Positions 12,579 through 22,816 of a DNA stretch of 64,000 bases are shown here, one piece after another. Origin of the DNA: Nocardioides sp. ChNu-153 (GTDB lineage: Bacteria; Actinomycetota; Actinomycetes; Propionibacteriales; Nocardioidaceae); NCBI RefSeq assembly GCF_030466625.1, contig NZ_JADEVT010000004.1, positions 62,001 to 126,000 on the forward strand. The letters run 5' to 3'. Position numbers and translations under genes: made by a program. Under the pieces are notes generated by a model. That model ran no database searches and was not told where the DNA came from. It worked only from the letters and a program-made list of their open reading frames with translations. The first letter of the stretch is position 1, and every line of letters starts with the position of its first letter.

Positions 12579-13810
12579 GCCTCGACCTCCTTCTCCGTGC
12601 GGCCGAGCCCGAACCACTCGATCGCGGTGCCCATGTCCTTGTCGCCGCGGCCCGAGAGGTTGACGAGGACGGTGGCCTCGGGCCCCTTCGTGGCCGCCAG
12701 CTCGCGGGCGACGTCGAGCGCACCGGCGACGGCGTGGGCCGACTCGATCGCGCAGATGATGCCCTCGGTGCGGGCCAGCAGCGCCATGGCGTCCATGGCG
12801 GCGGCGTCCGTGACCGGCACGTAGGTGGCCCGCCCGACGTGGGCGAGGTGGGAGTGCTGGGGGCCCACCCCGGGGTAGTCGAGGCCGGCGGAGATCGAGT
12901 GCGACTCGACGGTCTGGCCGTCGTCGTCCTGGAGGAGGAAGGTGCGGGCGCCGTGGAGCACGCCCGCCTCGCCGGCGGTGATGGTGGCCGCGTGGCGTCC
13001 CGTCGCGACCCCGTCGCCGCCGGGCTCGAACCCGTAGACGGCCACGTCGTCGTCCTCGAGGAAGCCCGCGAAGAGCCCGATCGCGTTGGAGCCGCCGCCG
13101 ACGCACGCCGCGATGGCGTCCGGGAGCCGGCCGTAGCGCTCCAGCACCTGCGCCCGGGCCTCGTCGCCGATGCCGCGGCAGAACTCGCGCACCATCGAGG
13201 GGAACGGGTGCGGACCCGCGGCGGTGCCGAACAGGTACGCCGTGTGGTCCACGCTGGCGACCCAGTCGCGGAACGCCTCGTTGATGGCGTCCTTGAGCGT
13301 GCCGCTGCCCGTGTCGACCGCGACGACCTCCGCCCCCAGCAGCTGCATGCGGGCGACGTTGAGCGCCTGGCGTCGCGTGTCGACGGCGCCCATGTAGATG
13401 GTGCAGTCGAGACCGAAGTACGCCGCCGCGGTCGCGCTGGCCACGCCGTGCTGGCCGGCCCCGGTCTCGGCGATGACGCGCTTCTTGCCCATCCGCTTCG
13501 TCAGCAGCGCCTGGCCCAGCACGTTGCGGATCTTGTGCGCGCCCGTGTGGTTGAGGTCCTCGCGCTTGAGCAGCACGCGGCAGCCCACCTGCTCCGAGAG
13601 GCGGGTCGCCTCGTACAGCGGGCTGGGGATGCCGGCGTACTCCCGCAGGATGGTCTCGAACTCGGCCGTGAAGCCGGGGTCGGCGAGGGCGGTGTGCCAC
13701 GCGTCCGTGAGCTCGTCCAGCGCGGAGACCAGCGCCTCGGGCATGAACCGGCCGCCCCACTGGCCGGCCTCGCCGAAGAAGCCGCGGTCGTCGGCGTCGA
13801 AGCGGCTCAC
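12575..13810 (-). CDS. trpB: tryptophan synthase beta chain
   Basis: A 411-residue PLP enzyme that joins indole and serine. The PLP lysine lies in [17 protein letters not shown] and the phosphate-binding loop is [12 protein letters not shown]. The COMM-like N-terminus [10 protein letters not shown] is the usual TrpB1 start. GTG 13810 overlaps the trpC end by 4 bases (GTGA). Confidence 0.98.
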   Translation of the reverse strand: MSRFDADDRGFFGEAGQWGGRFMPEALVSALDELTDAWHTALADPGFTAEFETILREYAGIPSPLYEATRLSEQVGCRVLLKREDLNHTGAHKIRNVLGQALLTKRMGKKRVIAETGAGQHGVASATAAAYFGLDCTIYMGAVDTRRQALNVARMQLLGAEVVAVDTGSGTLKDAINEAFRDWVASVDHTAYLFGTAAGPHPFPSMVREFCRGIGDEARAQVLERYGRLPDAIAACVGGGSNAIGLFAGFLEDDDVAVYGFEPGGDGVATGRHAATITAGEAGVLHGARTFLLQDDDGQTVESHSISAGLDYPGVGPQHSHLAHVGRATYVPVTDAAAMDAMALLARTEGIICAIESAHAVAGALDVARELAATKGPEATVLVNLSGRGDKDMGTAIEWFGLGRTEKEVEA

Positions 13811-14676
13811 GGGGTGACCTCCACGGTCGGCTGGGGACTTGGCTGGGGAGTCGGCTGGAGAGTCGGCTGGGGAGTCGGTTGGGGTGCCGGCTGGGTGCTG
13901 GTGATGCCCGACATGGCGCGCACGGCGCCCTCGGGGTCGCCGTCGCGCACGAGGGTCTCCCCCACGAGCACGGCGCGGGCGCCCTGCTCGACGTACCCCC
14001 GCACGTCGGCGACGCCCCCGATGCCGGACTCGGCGACGAGCACGCGGTCGGCGGGCAGGAGCGGCGCGAGACGGCCGAACGCACCGGGGTCCACGGCGAG
14101 GGTCTTGAGGTTGCGCGCGTTGACGCCCACGAGCTCCGCGCCGAGGGTCACGGCGCGCTCCGTCTCGGCCTCGTCGTGCACCTCGACGAGCACGGTGAGA
14201 CCGAGCTCGCGGGCCAGGTCGTGCAGGCGGTGCAGCGTCGGGTCGTCGAGCGCGGCGACGATGAGCAGCACGAGGTCGGCGCCCGCGGCACGGGCCTCGA
14301 CCACCTGGTACTCCGTCACCACGAAGTCCTTGCGCAGCAGCGGCACGTCGACGGCGGCGCGCACCGCGACCAGGTCGGCCAGGGAGCCGCCGAAGCGGCG
14401 CTCCTCGGTCAGCACGCTGATGGCCGCGGCACCGCCGGCGGCGTACGCCGAGGCCAGCGCGACGGGGTCCGGGATGTCGGCCAGGTGCCCCTTGCTGGGG
14501 CTGCGCCGCTTGACCTCGGCGATGACGCTCGACCCCGCGGCGCGCAGCGCCGGCATGGGGTCCCGCGGCGGGTCGACGTCGGCCAGCCGCGCGCGCAGCC
14601 CGGCCAGGTCGACCTCGGCCTCGCGGCGCGCCAGGTCCTCGCGGACCCCTGCGACGATCTCGTCGAGGACGGTCAC
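13807..14676 (-). CDS. trpC: indole-3-glycerol-phosphate synthase with Pro/Gln-rich tail
   Basis: A 289-residue TIM-barrel enzyme of tryptophan synthesis. Seen are [47 protein letters not shown] and AESGI, the catalytic and phosphate-binding strands. The barrel ends near VRAMSG. The last 30 residues are an extra tail of (S/A/T)-P-Q-P-type units coded by a 12-base tandem repeat. No known role is recognised for this tail. Start GTG 14676 gives the usual [11 protein letters not shown] opening; no strong Shine-Dalgarno is visible. trpE and trpD are not in the window. Confidence 0.95.
   Translation of the reverse strand: MTVLDEIVAGVREDLARREAEVDLAGLRARLADVDPPRDPMPALRAAGSSVIAEVKRRSPSKGHLADIPDPVALASAYAAGGAAAISVLTEERRFGGSLADLVAVRAAVDVPLLRKDFVVTEYQVVEARAAGADLVLLIVAALDDPTLHRLHDLARELGLTVLVEVHDEAETERAVTLGAELVGVNARNLKTLAVDPGAFGRLAPLLPADRVLVAESGIGGVADVRGYVEQGARAVLVGETLVRDGDPEGAVRAMSGITSTQPAPQPTPQPTLQPTPQPSPQPTVEVTP
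13828..13899 (-). repeat. six 12-bp tandem repeats within the trpC 3' end
   Basis: Six consecutive 12-base units of the form CGGCTGGGGAGT (plus strand), with one to three changes each, encode four-residue Pro-Gln units at the TrpC C-terminus. The period keeps the reading frame, so unit number can vary without harm to the enzyme core. Confidence 0.85.
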
Positions 14677-14681
14677 CGCGG

Positions 14682-14882
14682 TCAGTGGGTCTCCTCGTGC
14701 AGGCCGAGCTTGGCCATCACGAGGAAGAGGACGAACGAGCCGATGGCGAGACCCAGGCCGATGTAGAACACGACGAGGTTGATCGGGTCGAGCATGAGGC
14801 CCACGGACCCGACGGCGAAGCCGACCAGGGCGACCGTGACGCCCGTCCAGGCCGCGGGGGTGTTGCCGTGGTTGTTCGACAT
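14682..14882 (-). CDS. HGxxPAAW-motif small membrane protein
   Basis: A 66-residue protein that starts [12 protein letters not shown], the conserved actinobacterial HGxxPAAW motif. Two predicted transmembrane helices follow (about residues 13-31 and 36-57) and a His-containing polar end. Its function is unknown in the family as I know it. The gene regularly sits between trpC and the Trp-associated membrane protein, as here, with 5 bases to trpC. Confidence 0.85.
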   Translation of the reverse strand: MSNNHGNTPAAWTGVTVALVGFAVGSVGLMLDPINLVVFYIGLGLAIGSFVLFLVMAKLGLHEETH

Positions 14883-14961
14883 GCGGGGCTCCTCGGTCGG
14901 GGGGCAGCGTCGGCGCCGGGCTCACCGGGCCGAGACCGATCCTAGGTGGCCCGCCGAGCGG

Positions 14962-15570
14962 TCAGCGCGTCGGGTCCTCGCCCTCGTCGATGGCCTTCCA
15001 CAGGTCGAGCGAGGTCTCGGGGGCCCGGGTCGTGGCCGTCGTCGCGGCGTCGGCGGGCGCGTCGTACCGCGAGCCCATCTCGGGCCACGACGGGGCGAGG
15101 CGCACCGCGGCGACGCAGGCGGCGAGAGCCAGCAGGGCGGCGAGGGCGGTGACCGGCAGCCACGCGGTGATCCCCGGGTCGACGTCGGTCGTGCCGCCGC
15201 GCGCGAGCTGCTCGGTCACGTCGTCGGGCAGGGTGCGCGCCGAGGTGACCGCGACGGCGACCACGCCCGCCGCCGCTAGCGCGCCGAGGGCGGCCGCGGC
15301 GCGGCGGAACCAGCCGCGCGTCACGAGGAGCACGCCCCAGCACGCGAGCAGCACGAGCCCGAGGGCGGCCGCGAGGGGGGCCTCGCCGACGTCCGTGGTC
15401 GTCGCCAGGCCGCTCGGGCCGATGCCCGCGACGCGTCCCGTCGCGCCGTCGGTGCCCACCCAGGCGCGCGTGCCGCCCAGCGCGGTGAGGCCGCTGGCGG
15501 CGAGCCCGACGAGGACCACGGGCCCGACCGTGCGGCGGCGACGCTCCGGCCCGGGGGCCGCTGCGCTCAC
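14962..15570 (-). CDS. Trp biosynthesis-associated membrane protein (TIGR02234-like)
   Basis: A 202-residue membrane protein with four hydrophobic segments (about residues 15-33, 60-78, 88-110 and 135-158) and a polar C-terminus containing [14 protein letters not shown], a family hallmark. Its biochemical role is not established. GTG 15570 overlaps the hisI stop as GTGA. Confidence 0.85.
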   Translation of the reverse strand: MSAAAPGPERRRRTVGPVVLVGLAASGLTALGGTRAWVGTDGATGRVAGIGPSGLATTTDVGEAPLAAALGLVLLACWGVLLVTRGWFRRAAAALGALAAAGVVAVAVTSARTLPDDVTEQLARGGTTDVDPGITAWLPVTALAALLALAACVAAVRLAPSWPEMGSRYDAPADAATTATTRAPETSLDLWKAIDEGEDPTR

Positions 15571-15911
15571 GCGGGGCCCAGCCGGACGGCGTCGAAGCAG
15601 GTGCGGTCGCCGGTGTGGCACGCCGCGCCCTCCTGGTCGACCTTCACCAGCAGCGTGTCGCCGTCGCAGTCGAGGCGCACGTCCTTGACCCACTGGCGGT
15701 GGCCGGAGGTCTCGCCCTTCACCCAGTACTCCCGGCGGGAGCGTGACCAGTAGGTCGCACGCCCGGTCGCCAGGGTGCGGGCCAGGGCCTCGTCGTCCAT
15801 CCAGCCCAGCATGAGCACCTCGCCCGTGTCGTGCTGCTGCACCACGGCGGGGACCAGGCCGTCCTCGGTGCGCTTGAGGCGGGCGGCGATCTCGGGGGCC
15901 AGGGTGCTCAC
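15567..15911 (-). CDS. hisI: phosphoribosyl-AMP cyclohydrolase
   Basis: A 114-residue zinc/magnesium enzyme that opens the purine ring of phosphoribosyl-AMP in histidine synthesis. Seen are [42 protein letters not shown] and [12 protein letters not shown], with metal-binding Asp and Cys residues in the usual places. It heads the run towards the trp genes. GTG 15911 is 6 bases after a GATACT -10, giving a leaderless transcript. Confidence 0.96.
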   Translation of the reverse strand: MSTLAPEIAARLKRTEDGLVPAVVQQHDTGEVLMLGWMDDEALARTLATGRATYWSRSRREYWVKGETSGHRQWVKDVRLDCDGDTLLVKVDQEGAACHTGDRTCFDAVRLGPA

Positions 15912-15917
15912 CCCGCC

Positions 15918-15923
15918 AGTATC
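15918..15923 (-). promoter_or_regulatory. -10 element of the hisI-trp operon
   Basis: GATACT (minus strand) ends 6 bases before the hisI GTG. No leader peptide, T-box or attenuator hairpin precedes it. Confidence 0.4.
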
Positions 15924-15958
15924 CGCGCCGCCCGGGACGGGGCCGTTCACCGGCCCGC

Positions 15959-17785
15959 TCACCGCTCGGTCGCCACGGCCTGCTGGGCCACCCACGAGCG
16001 GTGCAGCCGCGCGTAGACGCCGTCGGGCTGGGCGACGAGCGCCGCGTGCGGCCCGTGCTGCACGACCCGGCCGGCGTCGACCACGACCACCTCGTCGGCG
16101 TTCTCGGCCGTCGTCAGGCGGTGGGCGATGGTGATGGAGGTGCGGCCGTCCATGAGGGCCTCGAGCGCGCGGCTGATCCGCATCTCCAGGGCGGGGTCGA
16201 CGGCGCTCGTCGCCTCGTCCAGCACGAGCAGGTCGGGGTCGGCGAGGTGGGCGCGCAGGAGGGCGACCAGCTGCCGCTCCCCCGCGGACAGCGACTCGCC
16301 GCGCTGGCCCACGCGGGTACGCACGCCCTCGGGCAGCCCGAGCAGCCAGTCGTCCACGCCGATCTCGGCAGCGGCGGCGAGCACGCGCTCCTCGTCGGCG
16401 TCGAGGTCGCCGTACCGGAGGTTGGCCAGCACCGTGTCGTCGAAGAGGAAGCCCTCCTGGGGCACCAGCACGACGCGGCGGCGCAGCGAGCCGCCCCGCA
16501 CCTCGCGCAGGTCGACGCCGTCGAGCCGCACGGCGCCGTCGGTCGGGTCGGCCAGGCGCGTCAGCAGCTTGGCGATCGTCGACTTCCCCGAACCGGTCTC
16601 GCCGACGACGGCGACGCGGCGCCCCGCCTCGATGCGCAGCGTGATGCCGCGCAGCACGGGCTCGCCGCCGCCGTAGGCGAACCACACGTCGTCGAGCTCG
16701 ACGTCGACCGCGCGGTCGGGCAGCTCCGCCCCGTCCTCGCCGGGGTCGACGAGCTCGGCGGGGGTGTCCAGCAGCGCCACGACCCGGCGCCAGCCCGCGA
16801 TGGCGTTCTGGGCGTCGGTGAGGATCTGCGTGCCCATCTGCACCGGGCCGACGAAGAGGGTGACGAGGAAGGCGAAGGCCAGGATCTCGCCCGCGGTGAC
16901 GTCACCGGCGAGCCCGAGCCAGACGCCGACCACGATGACGCCGGCGTTCGCCAGCCCGGCCGAGATGCCGCCGAGCGAGAACGAGACGGCGGTGAAACCC
17001 TGCGCCTTGGTCGCGGCGGAGCGGTACCGGTCGATCGAGGTGTCGATGCGGGCCTGGGTGCGGGCCTCCACCGCGTACGAGCGGACCACGGCCGCACCGA
17101 CGACGGGCTCGGCGATGGCGGAGAGCATCACGCCGACCTGGTTGCGCACGATGCCGTAGGCCTGCGACAGCTTGCGCTGGAAGTAGCGCAGCGAGGCGAA
17201 GAGCGGGGCGAAGCAGACCCAGACCACGAGGGTGAGGCGCCAGTCGTAGACGGCCATCACGACGGTCGCGACCAGGATCTGGCCGATGCTCACGATGAAC
17301 AGCACGCCGCCGAAGACGATGAACTGGCTGACCTGGTCGATGTCGCTCGTCACCCGGGAGACCAGGGCGCCGCGGCGCTCCGTGTCCTGCGTGCCCATGG
17401 GCAGGTCGTGCACGTGCCGGAACGCCTTGACCCGCAGGGTGGCCAGGCCGGTCTCGGCCGCGACGAACAGGCGGGCGGTCATGAGGTACGACGCCACGCC
17501 CGTCACCAGCACCGCGACGCCGGCGGCGACCGCCATGAGGACGGTGAAGCCGACGTCGGGGCCACCGGGCGCGCCGATGCCGCGGTCGAGCGTCTGCTGC
17601 ACCGCGACGGGCACGACGACCTGGCCGACGGTGGACAGCACCGCGAGCAGCAGCGTGCCGACCATGCCGTCGACGAGCTCCGGGGAGTGGCGCACCCCCC
17701 GACGGATGGTGTCGACGGCGCCGATGTCGTCGCCCGTGCCGACGCTCGTCGTCGCACGGCGGGTCGGGCTGGTCACGGCGCTCAC
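15959..17785 (-). CDS. ABC exporter half-transporter, consensus-site subunit
   Basis: A 608-residue half-transporter: six transmembrane helices in residues about 40-320, then a nucleotide-binding domain. Walker A is GETGSGKST, Walker [14 protein letters not shown] with the catalytic Glu, and the H-loop TIAHRLTT keeps His. The signature is altered to LSAGERQ. With the upstream gene it should form a heterodimer whose second ATP site is degenerate. GTG 17785 overlaps the partner stop by 4 bases. Substrate unknown. Confidence 0.93.
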   Translation of the reverse strand: MSAVTSPTRRATTSVGTGDDIGAVDTIRRGVRHSPELVDGMVGTLLLAVLSTVGQVVVPVAVQQTLDRGIGAPGGPDVGFTVLMAVAAGVAVLVTGVASYLMTARLFVAAETGLATLRVKAFRHVHDLPMGTQDTERRGALVSRVTSDIDQVSQFIVFGGVLFIVSIGQILVATVVMAVYDWRLTLVVWVCFAPLFASLRYFQRKLSQAYGIVRNQVGVMLSAIAEPVVGAAVVRSYAVEARTQARIDTSIDRYRSAATKAQGFTAVSFSLGGISAGLANAGVIVVGVWLGLAGDVTAGEILAFAFLVTLFVGPVQMGTQILTDAQNAIAGWRRVVALLDTPAELVDPGEDGAELPDRAVDVELDDVWFAYGGGEPVLRGITLRIEAGRRVAVVGETGSGKSTIAKLLTRLADPTDGAVRLDGVDLREVRGGSLRRRVVLVPQEGFLFDDTVLANLRYGDLDADEERVLAAAAEIGVDDWLLGLPEGVRTRVGQRGESLSAGERQLVALLRAHLADPDLLVLDEATSAVDPALEMRISRALEALMDGRTSITIAHRLTTAENADEVVVVDAGRVVQHGPHAALVAQPDGVYARLHRSWVAQQAVATER

Positions 17786-19569
17786 GCCTGGACCTCCTCG
17801 GGCAGGGCCTCGTAGGCGTTGACGAGCCGGGCGTACGCCGGGCTGCGCTCGAGCAGGGCGGCGTGGGGGCCGCGGTCGACGATGCGGCCCTGGTCGAGGT
17901 GCACGACCTCGTCGGCCAGGCTGATGGTGGCCTTGCGGTAGGCCACGACGACGACGGTGGCGCCGTCGGCGCCCTCCCGCAGCGCCGCGAGGATGCGGGC
18001 CTCGACCTCGGGGTCGACGGCGGAGGTCGCGTCGTCGAGGACGAGCAGGCGCGGGCGGCGCACGAGCGCCCGGGCCAGCGCGAGGCGCTGGCGCTGCCCG
18101 CCGGACAGGGTGGTGCCGCGCTCCCCCAGCTGGCTGTCGAGCCCCTGGGGCAGGCGAGCGACGAACCCGTCGGCCTGCGCGACCCGCAGCGCGGCCCACA
18201 CCTCGTCGTCGGTGACGTCGGCACCGAGCGCGACGTTGCCCCGCACGGTGTCGTCGAAGAGGAAGGCGGTCTGCGGCACGACGGCGAGCACCTCGGCGAG
18301 CGCGCCGGGCGCAAGGTCCCGCAGGTCGGTGCCGTCCACGCGCACGTGGCCCGCGGCGGGGTCGACCAGCCGGCTCAGCAGGGCCGTCAGCGTGCTCTTG
18401 CCGGACGCCGTCGGGCCCACCAGGGCGACCGTGCGGCCCGGCTCGACCCGGAAGGACACGTCCTGCAGGACGGGGGCGGCCGCGTCGTACCCGTAGCGCA
18501 CGTTCTCGACCTCGAGCAGCGCACCGCCCGCGTCGGTGCGGGGGGCGGGGCTCACGCCGTACTCCATCCCGGCCCGCTCCTCGAGCACGGCGTGCACGCG
18601 GTCGAAGCCCACGACGCTTCGCGGCAGCTCGCCGAGCAGCCAGCCGATGGAGCGGATGGGGAAGGCGACGACGGTCAGCAGGTAGGCGACCGTGACCACG
18701 GCGCCCGCGTCGGTGTCGCCGTCGAGCACGCGCACGACGCCGACCACCAGCACGAGCAGCACCCCGATGCTCGGGAGGGCGTTGAGCAGCGGGTCGAAGA
18801 GCGCCCGGCGCCGGCCCGCCTCGATGGCGACGTCGCGCAGGTCGGCGGTGCGGCGCGCGAAGCGCTCGGTCTCCTCGGCCTCGCGGCCCAGGGTCTTCAC
18901 CACCAGGGCGCCCTCGAACGACTCGTGGGCGATCTCGCTGACCTCGCCGCGCAGCTCCTGCACCCGGGTCATCAGCGGGGAGGTGACGCGCTGGAACCAC
19001 AGGTTGACGGCGATGACGGCCGGGAACACGAGGAGGCCCACCACGGCGAGGACGACGTCGGTGAGGAGCATCTGCGCGACGGCCACGACCATCATCGCGA
19101 TGGTGCCGACGGCCATCGGCAGCGGCGCGACCGGGCCCCACGCCGCCTGGACGTCGGAGTTCGCGTTCGACAGCAGCACGCCGGTGGGGTGGCGGTGGTG
19201 CCACGACATGGGCAGCGACAGGTACTGCCGCGTGACGGCGCGGCGGTAGTGCGCCTCCATCCGGTACTGCATGATCCCGGCCCCGAGGCGCCGCGCCACG
19301 ATGCCGACCGCGCGGAGGATGGCGACGCCGACGAACAGGCCGAACACCGCCCACAGCGCGCCCGCGCCCACCTCCCCGGTCTCGAAGGCGGGGAGGACGA
19401 CGTGGTCGGTGGACCAGCCGAGCACCCAGGCGTCGGCCACGGTGAGGGCGCCGAAGAGCACGCTGCCGACCGCCGAGACGGTGAACACCCAGGGCTCGCG
19501 CCGGATCGCGACGCCGAGCACCTTCAGGCCGGCCGCGGTGGTGGAACGGTCGCGGGAGGAGGCTGGCAC
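17782..19569 (-). CDS. ABC exporter half-transporter, degenerate-site subunit
   Basis: A 595-residue half-transporter with an N-terminal six-helix domain, then an ATPase. Walker A is GPTASGKST and the signature LSGGQRQ is canonical. However, Walker B ends LLVLDDATS, with Asp for the catalytic Glu, and the H-loop reads VVVVAYRKATI, with Tyr for His. This complements the altered signature of the downstream subunit, the arrangement known from TM287/288-type heterodimeric exporters. A leaderless start at GTG 19569 is likely, given a TAGGTT -10 8 bases upstream. Confidence 0.93.
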   Translation of the reverse strand: MPASSRDRSTTAAGLKVLGVAIRREPWVFTVSAVGSVLFGALTVADAWVLGWSTDHVVLPAFETGEVGAGALWAVFGLFVGVAILRAVGIVARRLGAGIMQYRMEAHYRRAVTRQYLSLPMSWHHRHPTGVLLSNANSDVQAAWGPVAPLPMAVGTIAMMVVAVAQMLLTDVVLAVVGLLVFPAVIAVNLWFQRVTSPLMTRVQELRGEVSEIAHESFEGALVVKTLGREAEETERFARRTADLRDVAIEAGRRRALFDPLLNALPSIGVLLVLVVGVVRVLDGDTDAGAVVTVAYLLTVVAFPIRSIGWLLGELPRSVVGFDRVHAVLEERAGMEYGVSPAPRTDAGGALLEVENVRYGYDAAAPVLQDVSFRVEPGRTVALVGPTASGKSTLTALLSRLVDPAAGHVRVDGTDLRDLAPGALAEVLAVVPQTAFLFDDTVRGNVALGADVTDDEVWAALRVAQADGFVARLPQGLDSQLGERGTTLSGGQRQRLALARALVRRPRLLVLDDATSAVDPEVEARILAALREGADGATVVVVAYRKATISLADEVVHLDQGRIVDRGPHAALLERSPAYARLVNAYEALPEEVQA

Positions 19570-19577
19570 GGTGGTCC

Positions 19578-19583
19578 AACCTA
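19578..19583 (-). promoter_or_regulatory. -10 element of the ABC exporter operon
   Basis: TAGGTT (minus strand) ends 8 bases before the GTG start at 19569. It is divergent from the Maf-gene promoter about 40 bases away. Confidence 0.4.
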
Positions 19584-19618
19584 GGAGACGGGACCGACAT
19601 TCCGCACGTCGCCGGACC

Positions 19619-19624
19619 TAGGCT
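19619..19624 (+). promoter_or_regulatory. -10 element of the Maf-like gene
   Basis: TAGGCT ends 7 bases before GTG 19632, with a GACA-containing weak -35 at about 19595-19600. It supports the leaderless start at 19632 over the in-frame GTG at 19626. Confidence 0.45.
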
Positions 19625-19631
19625 CGTGCGG

Positions 19632-20234
19632 GTGACGACGCTCGTGCTCGCCTCCGCCTCCCCCGCCCGCCTGGCCACCCTCCGCACGGCGGGGGTCGAC
19701 CCCCTCGTGGTGGTCTCGGGCGCCGACGAGTCGGGGCTCGAGCACCTCCCCCCGGCGCAGATGGCCGGGCAGCTGGCCGTCCGCAAGGCCGACGCCGTCG
19801 TGCGCCGCGGCGGCCTCCCCGACGACGCCCTGGTCCTCGGGTGCGACTCGGTGCTCGAGGTGGACGGCGTCGCCCACGGCAAGCCGGGTACGGCGGAGGT
19901 GGCGACGCGGCGCTGGCAGCAGGTGCGCGGGCGCTCCGGCGTGCTCCACACCGGGCACGCGCTCGTGCACCTGGCCGGTGACCGGAGCACGACCGCGGTC
20001 GCCTCGACCGTCGTGCACTTCGCGGACGTCGACGACGAGGAGGTCGCCGCCTACGTGGCGACCGGGGAGCCGCTCGGCGTCGCCGGCGGGTTCACGCTGG
20101 AGGGGCGGGGCGCCGCGTTCGTCACGGGCGTCGAGGGCGACCCCCACAACGTGGTCGGGGTCAGCGTGCCTCTCCTGCGGACCCTGTGCGCCGACCTGGG
20201 GCTGCGGTGGACGGACCTGTGGTCTCCCCGATGA
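19632..20234 (+). CDS. Maf-like nucleoside triphosphate pyrophosphatase
   Basis: A 200-residue cytoplasmic enzyme expected to hydrolyse non-canonical or dTTP/UTP-type nucleotides to monophosphates. The N-terminal LVLASASPARLATLR is the family signature. Other conserved segments are ADESG, VLGCDSVLEVDG, GKPG, HTGHAL, GEPLGVAGGFTLEGRGA and IxGDPHNVVGVSVPLL-like VEGDPHNVVGVSVPLL. Its 3' end overlaps the convergent GtrA gene by 74 bases. Confidence 0.93.
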   Translation: MTTLVLASASPARLATLRTAGVDPLVVVSGADESGLEHLPPAQMAGQLAVRKADAVVRRGGLPDDALVLGCDSVLEVDGVAHGKPGTAEVATRRWQQVRGRSGVLHTGHALVHLAGDRSTTAVASTVVHFADVDDEEVAAYVATGEPLGVAGGFTLEGRGAAFVTGVEGDPHNVVGVSVPLLRTLCADLGLRWTDLWSPR

Positions 20235-20703
20235 CGGCGGCCGGCAGCGTCCTCGCCCGCTGCACGGGGCTGTTGAAGACGTAGGTGCGGAACAGGTAGA
20301 AGCGGGCGACGAAGCCGGCCGACAGCCCGATGACGTTCGCCGAGACGTTGTCGGCTACGGGGTCGCTCAGGCCGAGCACCGAGCGGCTGAACCACAGGCA
20401 CGCCATCGGCAGGACCATCGTCACCACGTTGATCGCGACGTAGGCCAGGAAACCGCCGTCGGCCCCCGGGGCCTGGCGGTGCCGGAAGACCCACCGCTTG
20501 GTGCCGCTGTAGCTGACGAGCATGCCGACCGTGTTGGCCAGCACGTACGACGAGTAGGGCCGGTCGCCCAGCACGGGGTCGACCACCCAGGCGCCGTGGA
20601 GCAGGGCGTTGAAGAGCACGAAGGACACGAGGGTCGCGAGGACGCCGACGAGGCTGAACTTGCTGACCTCGGCGGCCAGCCGTCGCCACCGCCGCCGTCC
20701 CAT
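20161..20703 (-). CDS. GtrA-family membrane protein
   Basis: A 180-residue protein with four predicted transmembrane helices and the GtrA-type ending RFYLFRTYVFN. Members are implicated in moving lipid-linked sugars or in cell-surface polysaccharide synthesis. ATG 20703 (MGRRRWRRL) is chosen because a TAGCCT -10 lies 7 bases upstream. Its last 74 bases overlap the convergent Maf-like gene. The overlap codes for the C-terminal polar tail after the last helix. Confidence 0.88.
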   Translation of the reverse strand: MGRRRWRRLAAEVSKFSLVGVLATLVSFVLFNALLHGAWVVDPVLGDRPYSSYVLANTVGMLVSYSGTKRWVFRHRQAPGADGGFLAYVAINVVTMVLPMACLWFSRSVLGLSDPVADNVSANVIGLSAGFVARFYLFRTYVFNSPVQRARTLPAAVIGETTGPSTAAPGRRTGSAGEAR

Positions 20704-20710
20704 GGGTCGC

Positions 20711-20716
20711 AGGCTA
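20711..20716 (-). promoter_or_regulatory. -10 element of the GtrA gene
   Basis: TAGCCT on the minus strand, 7 bases before ATG 20703, predicts a leaderless mRNA. Confidence 0.45.
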
Positions 20717-20898
20717 TCCTCCGCGCGCCCCGGGCGTCGCACGCCGCCCCGCGGGGCGGTGCGGTACGCCGTACCGGCCGACAGGGACCGAATTCCGGAT
20801 CCGCTCGCTCACGACGGCCCGGGTGCCCCTAGACTCCGCTGCGGTGGCGCCGCGGGGCGCGCCGTGAGTCGAGTGACCCGAGCCTTCGAGGAGTGCCC

Positions 20899-22692
20899 GT
20901 GCCCGAGATCAAGCCCTTGCGTCGCGTCCTCATCGCCAACCGCGGTGAGATCGCCGTGCGCGTCATCCGCGCCTGCAAGGACGCCGGCATCGGCAGCGTC
21001 GCCGTCTACGCCGAGCCCGACCGCGACGCCCTGTTCGTGCGGCTCGCCGACGAGGCGCACTCGCTCGGCGGCGCGACGCCCGCCGACTCCTACCTCGACA
21101 TCGCGAAGATCATCGCGGTCGCCGAGAAGTCCGGCGCCGACTCGGTGCACCCGGGCTACGGCTTCCTCGCCGAGAACGCCGACTTCGCCCAGGCCGTCAT
21201 CGACGCCGGGCTGACCTGGATCGGTCCCCCGCCGGCGGCGATCGAGGCGCTGGGCGACAAGGCCAAGGCCAAGCACATCGCGGTGAAGGCGAACGCGCCG
21301 CTCGCGCCCGGCACCAAGGACCCGCTGGCCGACGCCGACGAGGCCGTCGCCTTCGCGCAGGAGCACGGCCTGCCCATCGCCATCAAGGCGGTGTACGGCG
21401 GTGGCGGGCGCGGCCTCAAGGTCGCCCGCACCATCGAGGAGATCCCCGACGCCTTCGAGTCGGCGGTCCGCGAGGCGGTCGGCGCGTTCGGTCGCGGCGA
21501 GTGCCTGGTGGAGAAGTTCCTCGACAAGCCCCGCCACGTCGAGACCCAGTGCCTGGCGGACCAGCACGGCAACGTCGTCGTCGTCTCCACCCGCGACTGC
21601 TCGCTGCAGCGGCGCAACCAGAAGCTCGTCGAGGAGGCCCCCGCGCCGTTCCTGTCCGAGGCGCAGCTCACCGAGCTCTACGAGTCGTCGAAGCGGATCC
21701 TGCGGGAGGCCGGCTACCACGGCGCCGGCACCTGCGAGTTCCTCGTCGCCCAGGACGGCTCGATCTCCTTCCTCGAGGTCAACACCCGGCTGCAGGTCGA
21801 GCACTGCGTCTCCGAGGAGGTCACGGGCATCGACCTGGTCCGCGAGATGTTCCGCATCGCGGCCGGCGAGGAGCTGGGCTACGACGACCCCGAGATCCGC
21901 GGCCACTCCATCGAGTTCCGCATCAACGCCGAGGACGGCGGGCGCAACTTCATGCCCGCGCCCGGCACGCTCACGAAGTGGTCGCCCCCGCAGGGCCCCG
22001 GCGTCCGGGTCGACGGCGGCTACGAGAACGGCGAGACGATCCCCGGCGCGTTCGACTCCCTCATCGCCAAGCTCATCGTCACCGGCCGCGACCGCACCCA
22101 GGCGCTCGAGCGCTCCCGCCGGGCGCTCGCCGAGTTCGAGGTCGACGGCATGCCGACCGTCATCCCGTTCCACCGCACGGTCGTGGAGGACCCGGCGTAC
22201 GTCGGCGCCTCGACCCCCAGCGGCGAGGGCGAGTTCACGGTCTACACGCAGTGGATCGAGACCGACTTCGACAACCAGATCGAGCCCTACGCGGGCGCGG
22301 CCGGCGAGGCCGAGGAGCAGGGCGAGCGCCAGACGGTCGTCGTCGAGGTCGGCGGTCGCCGCCTCGAGGTCGTGCTCCCCGCCGGGCTCGGCGGGGTCGC
22401 CGCCGCGGGCGCAGGTGCGGGCGGCGCGAAGAAGCCGAAGCGCAGCGGCGCCAAGAAGGCCGGCGCGGCCGCCTCGGGCGACTCCGTCACCTCCCCCATG
22501 CAGGGCACGATCGTCAAGGTCGTCGTCGCCGAGGGCGACGAGGTCGCCGAGGGCGACACGATCGTCGTGCTCGAGGCCATGAAGATGGAGCAGCCGCTCA
22601 AGGCGCACAAGGCGGGCACCGTGACGGGCCTGACCGCCGAGGTCGGCGCCACCGTCACGAACGGCGCCGTCGTCTGCGAGCTCAAGGACTGA
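20899..22692 (+). CDS. acetyl-/propionyl-CoA carboxylase alpha chain (biotin carboxylase plus biotin carrier)
   Basis: A 597-residue protein that carboxylates its own biotin with ATP and bicarbonate and hands CO2 to a separate beta subunit for malonyl- or methylmalonyl-CoA. Residues about 5-450 are the ATP-grasp biotin carboxylase ([35 protein letters not shown]). A Gly/Ala/Lys linker follows, then a C-terminal biotinyl domain with EAMKMEQ. GTG 20899 is preferred over GTG 20893 because the GAGGAG ribosome site overlaps the earlier codon and is 5 bases from the later one. TAGACT at 20830-20835 is a possible -10. Confidence 0.96.
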   Translation: MPEIKPLRRVLIANRGEIAVRVIRACKDAGIGSVAVYAEPDRDALFVRLADEAHSLGGATPADSYLDIAKIIAVAEKSGADSVHPGYGFLAENADFAQAVIDAGLTWIGPPPAAIEALGDKAKAKHIAVKANAPLAPGTKDPLADADEAVAFAQEHGLPIAIKAVYGGGGRGLKVARTIEEIPDAFESAVREAVGAFGRGECLVEKFLDKPRHVETQCLADQHGNVVVVSTRDCSLQRRNQKLVEEAPAPFLSEAQLTELYESSKRILREAGYHGAGTCEFLVAQDGSISFLEVNTRLQVEHCVSEEVTGIDLVREMFRIAAGEELGYDDPEIRGHSIEFRINAEDGGRNFMPAPGTLTKWSPPQGPGVRVDGGYENGETIPGAFDSLIAKLIVTGRDRTQALERSRRALAEFEVDGMPTVIPFHRTVVEDPAYVGASTPSGEGEFTVYTQWIETDFDNQIEPYAGAAGEAEEQGERQTVVVEVGGRRLEVVLPAGLGGVAAAGAGAGGAKKPKRSGAKKAGAAASGDSVTSPMQGTIVKVVVAEGDEVAEGDTIVVLEAMKMEQPLKAHKAGTVTGLTAEVGATVTNGAVVCELKD

Positions 22693-22727
22693 CGGGCCCC
22701 GTCACCAGCACGCCGGCACGCACCGGT

Positions 22728-22766
22728 ACGACGCCGGGTCGCCCCTCGCGGGCGGCCCGGCGTCGT
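22728..22766 (+). terminator. hairpin terminator after the carboxylase gene
   Basis: A 17-bp stem with one G-T pair (arms 22728-22744 and 22750-22766, CTCGC loop) lies 36 bases beyond the stop. Confidence 0.7.
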
Positions 22767-22816
22767 GCGTCCCCGGCCCCGCCAGGGCGTTTGGACCGGC
22801 GTGCTCGGGTGGATCC

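Noticed and set aside
14677..15958. Trp leader peptide or T-box before the trp genes
   Set aside because: No Trp-rich short frame or T-box core was visible; the operon seems to start leaderless at hisI.
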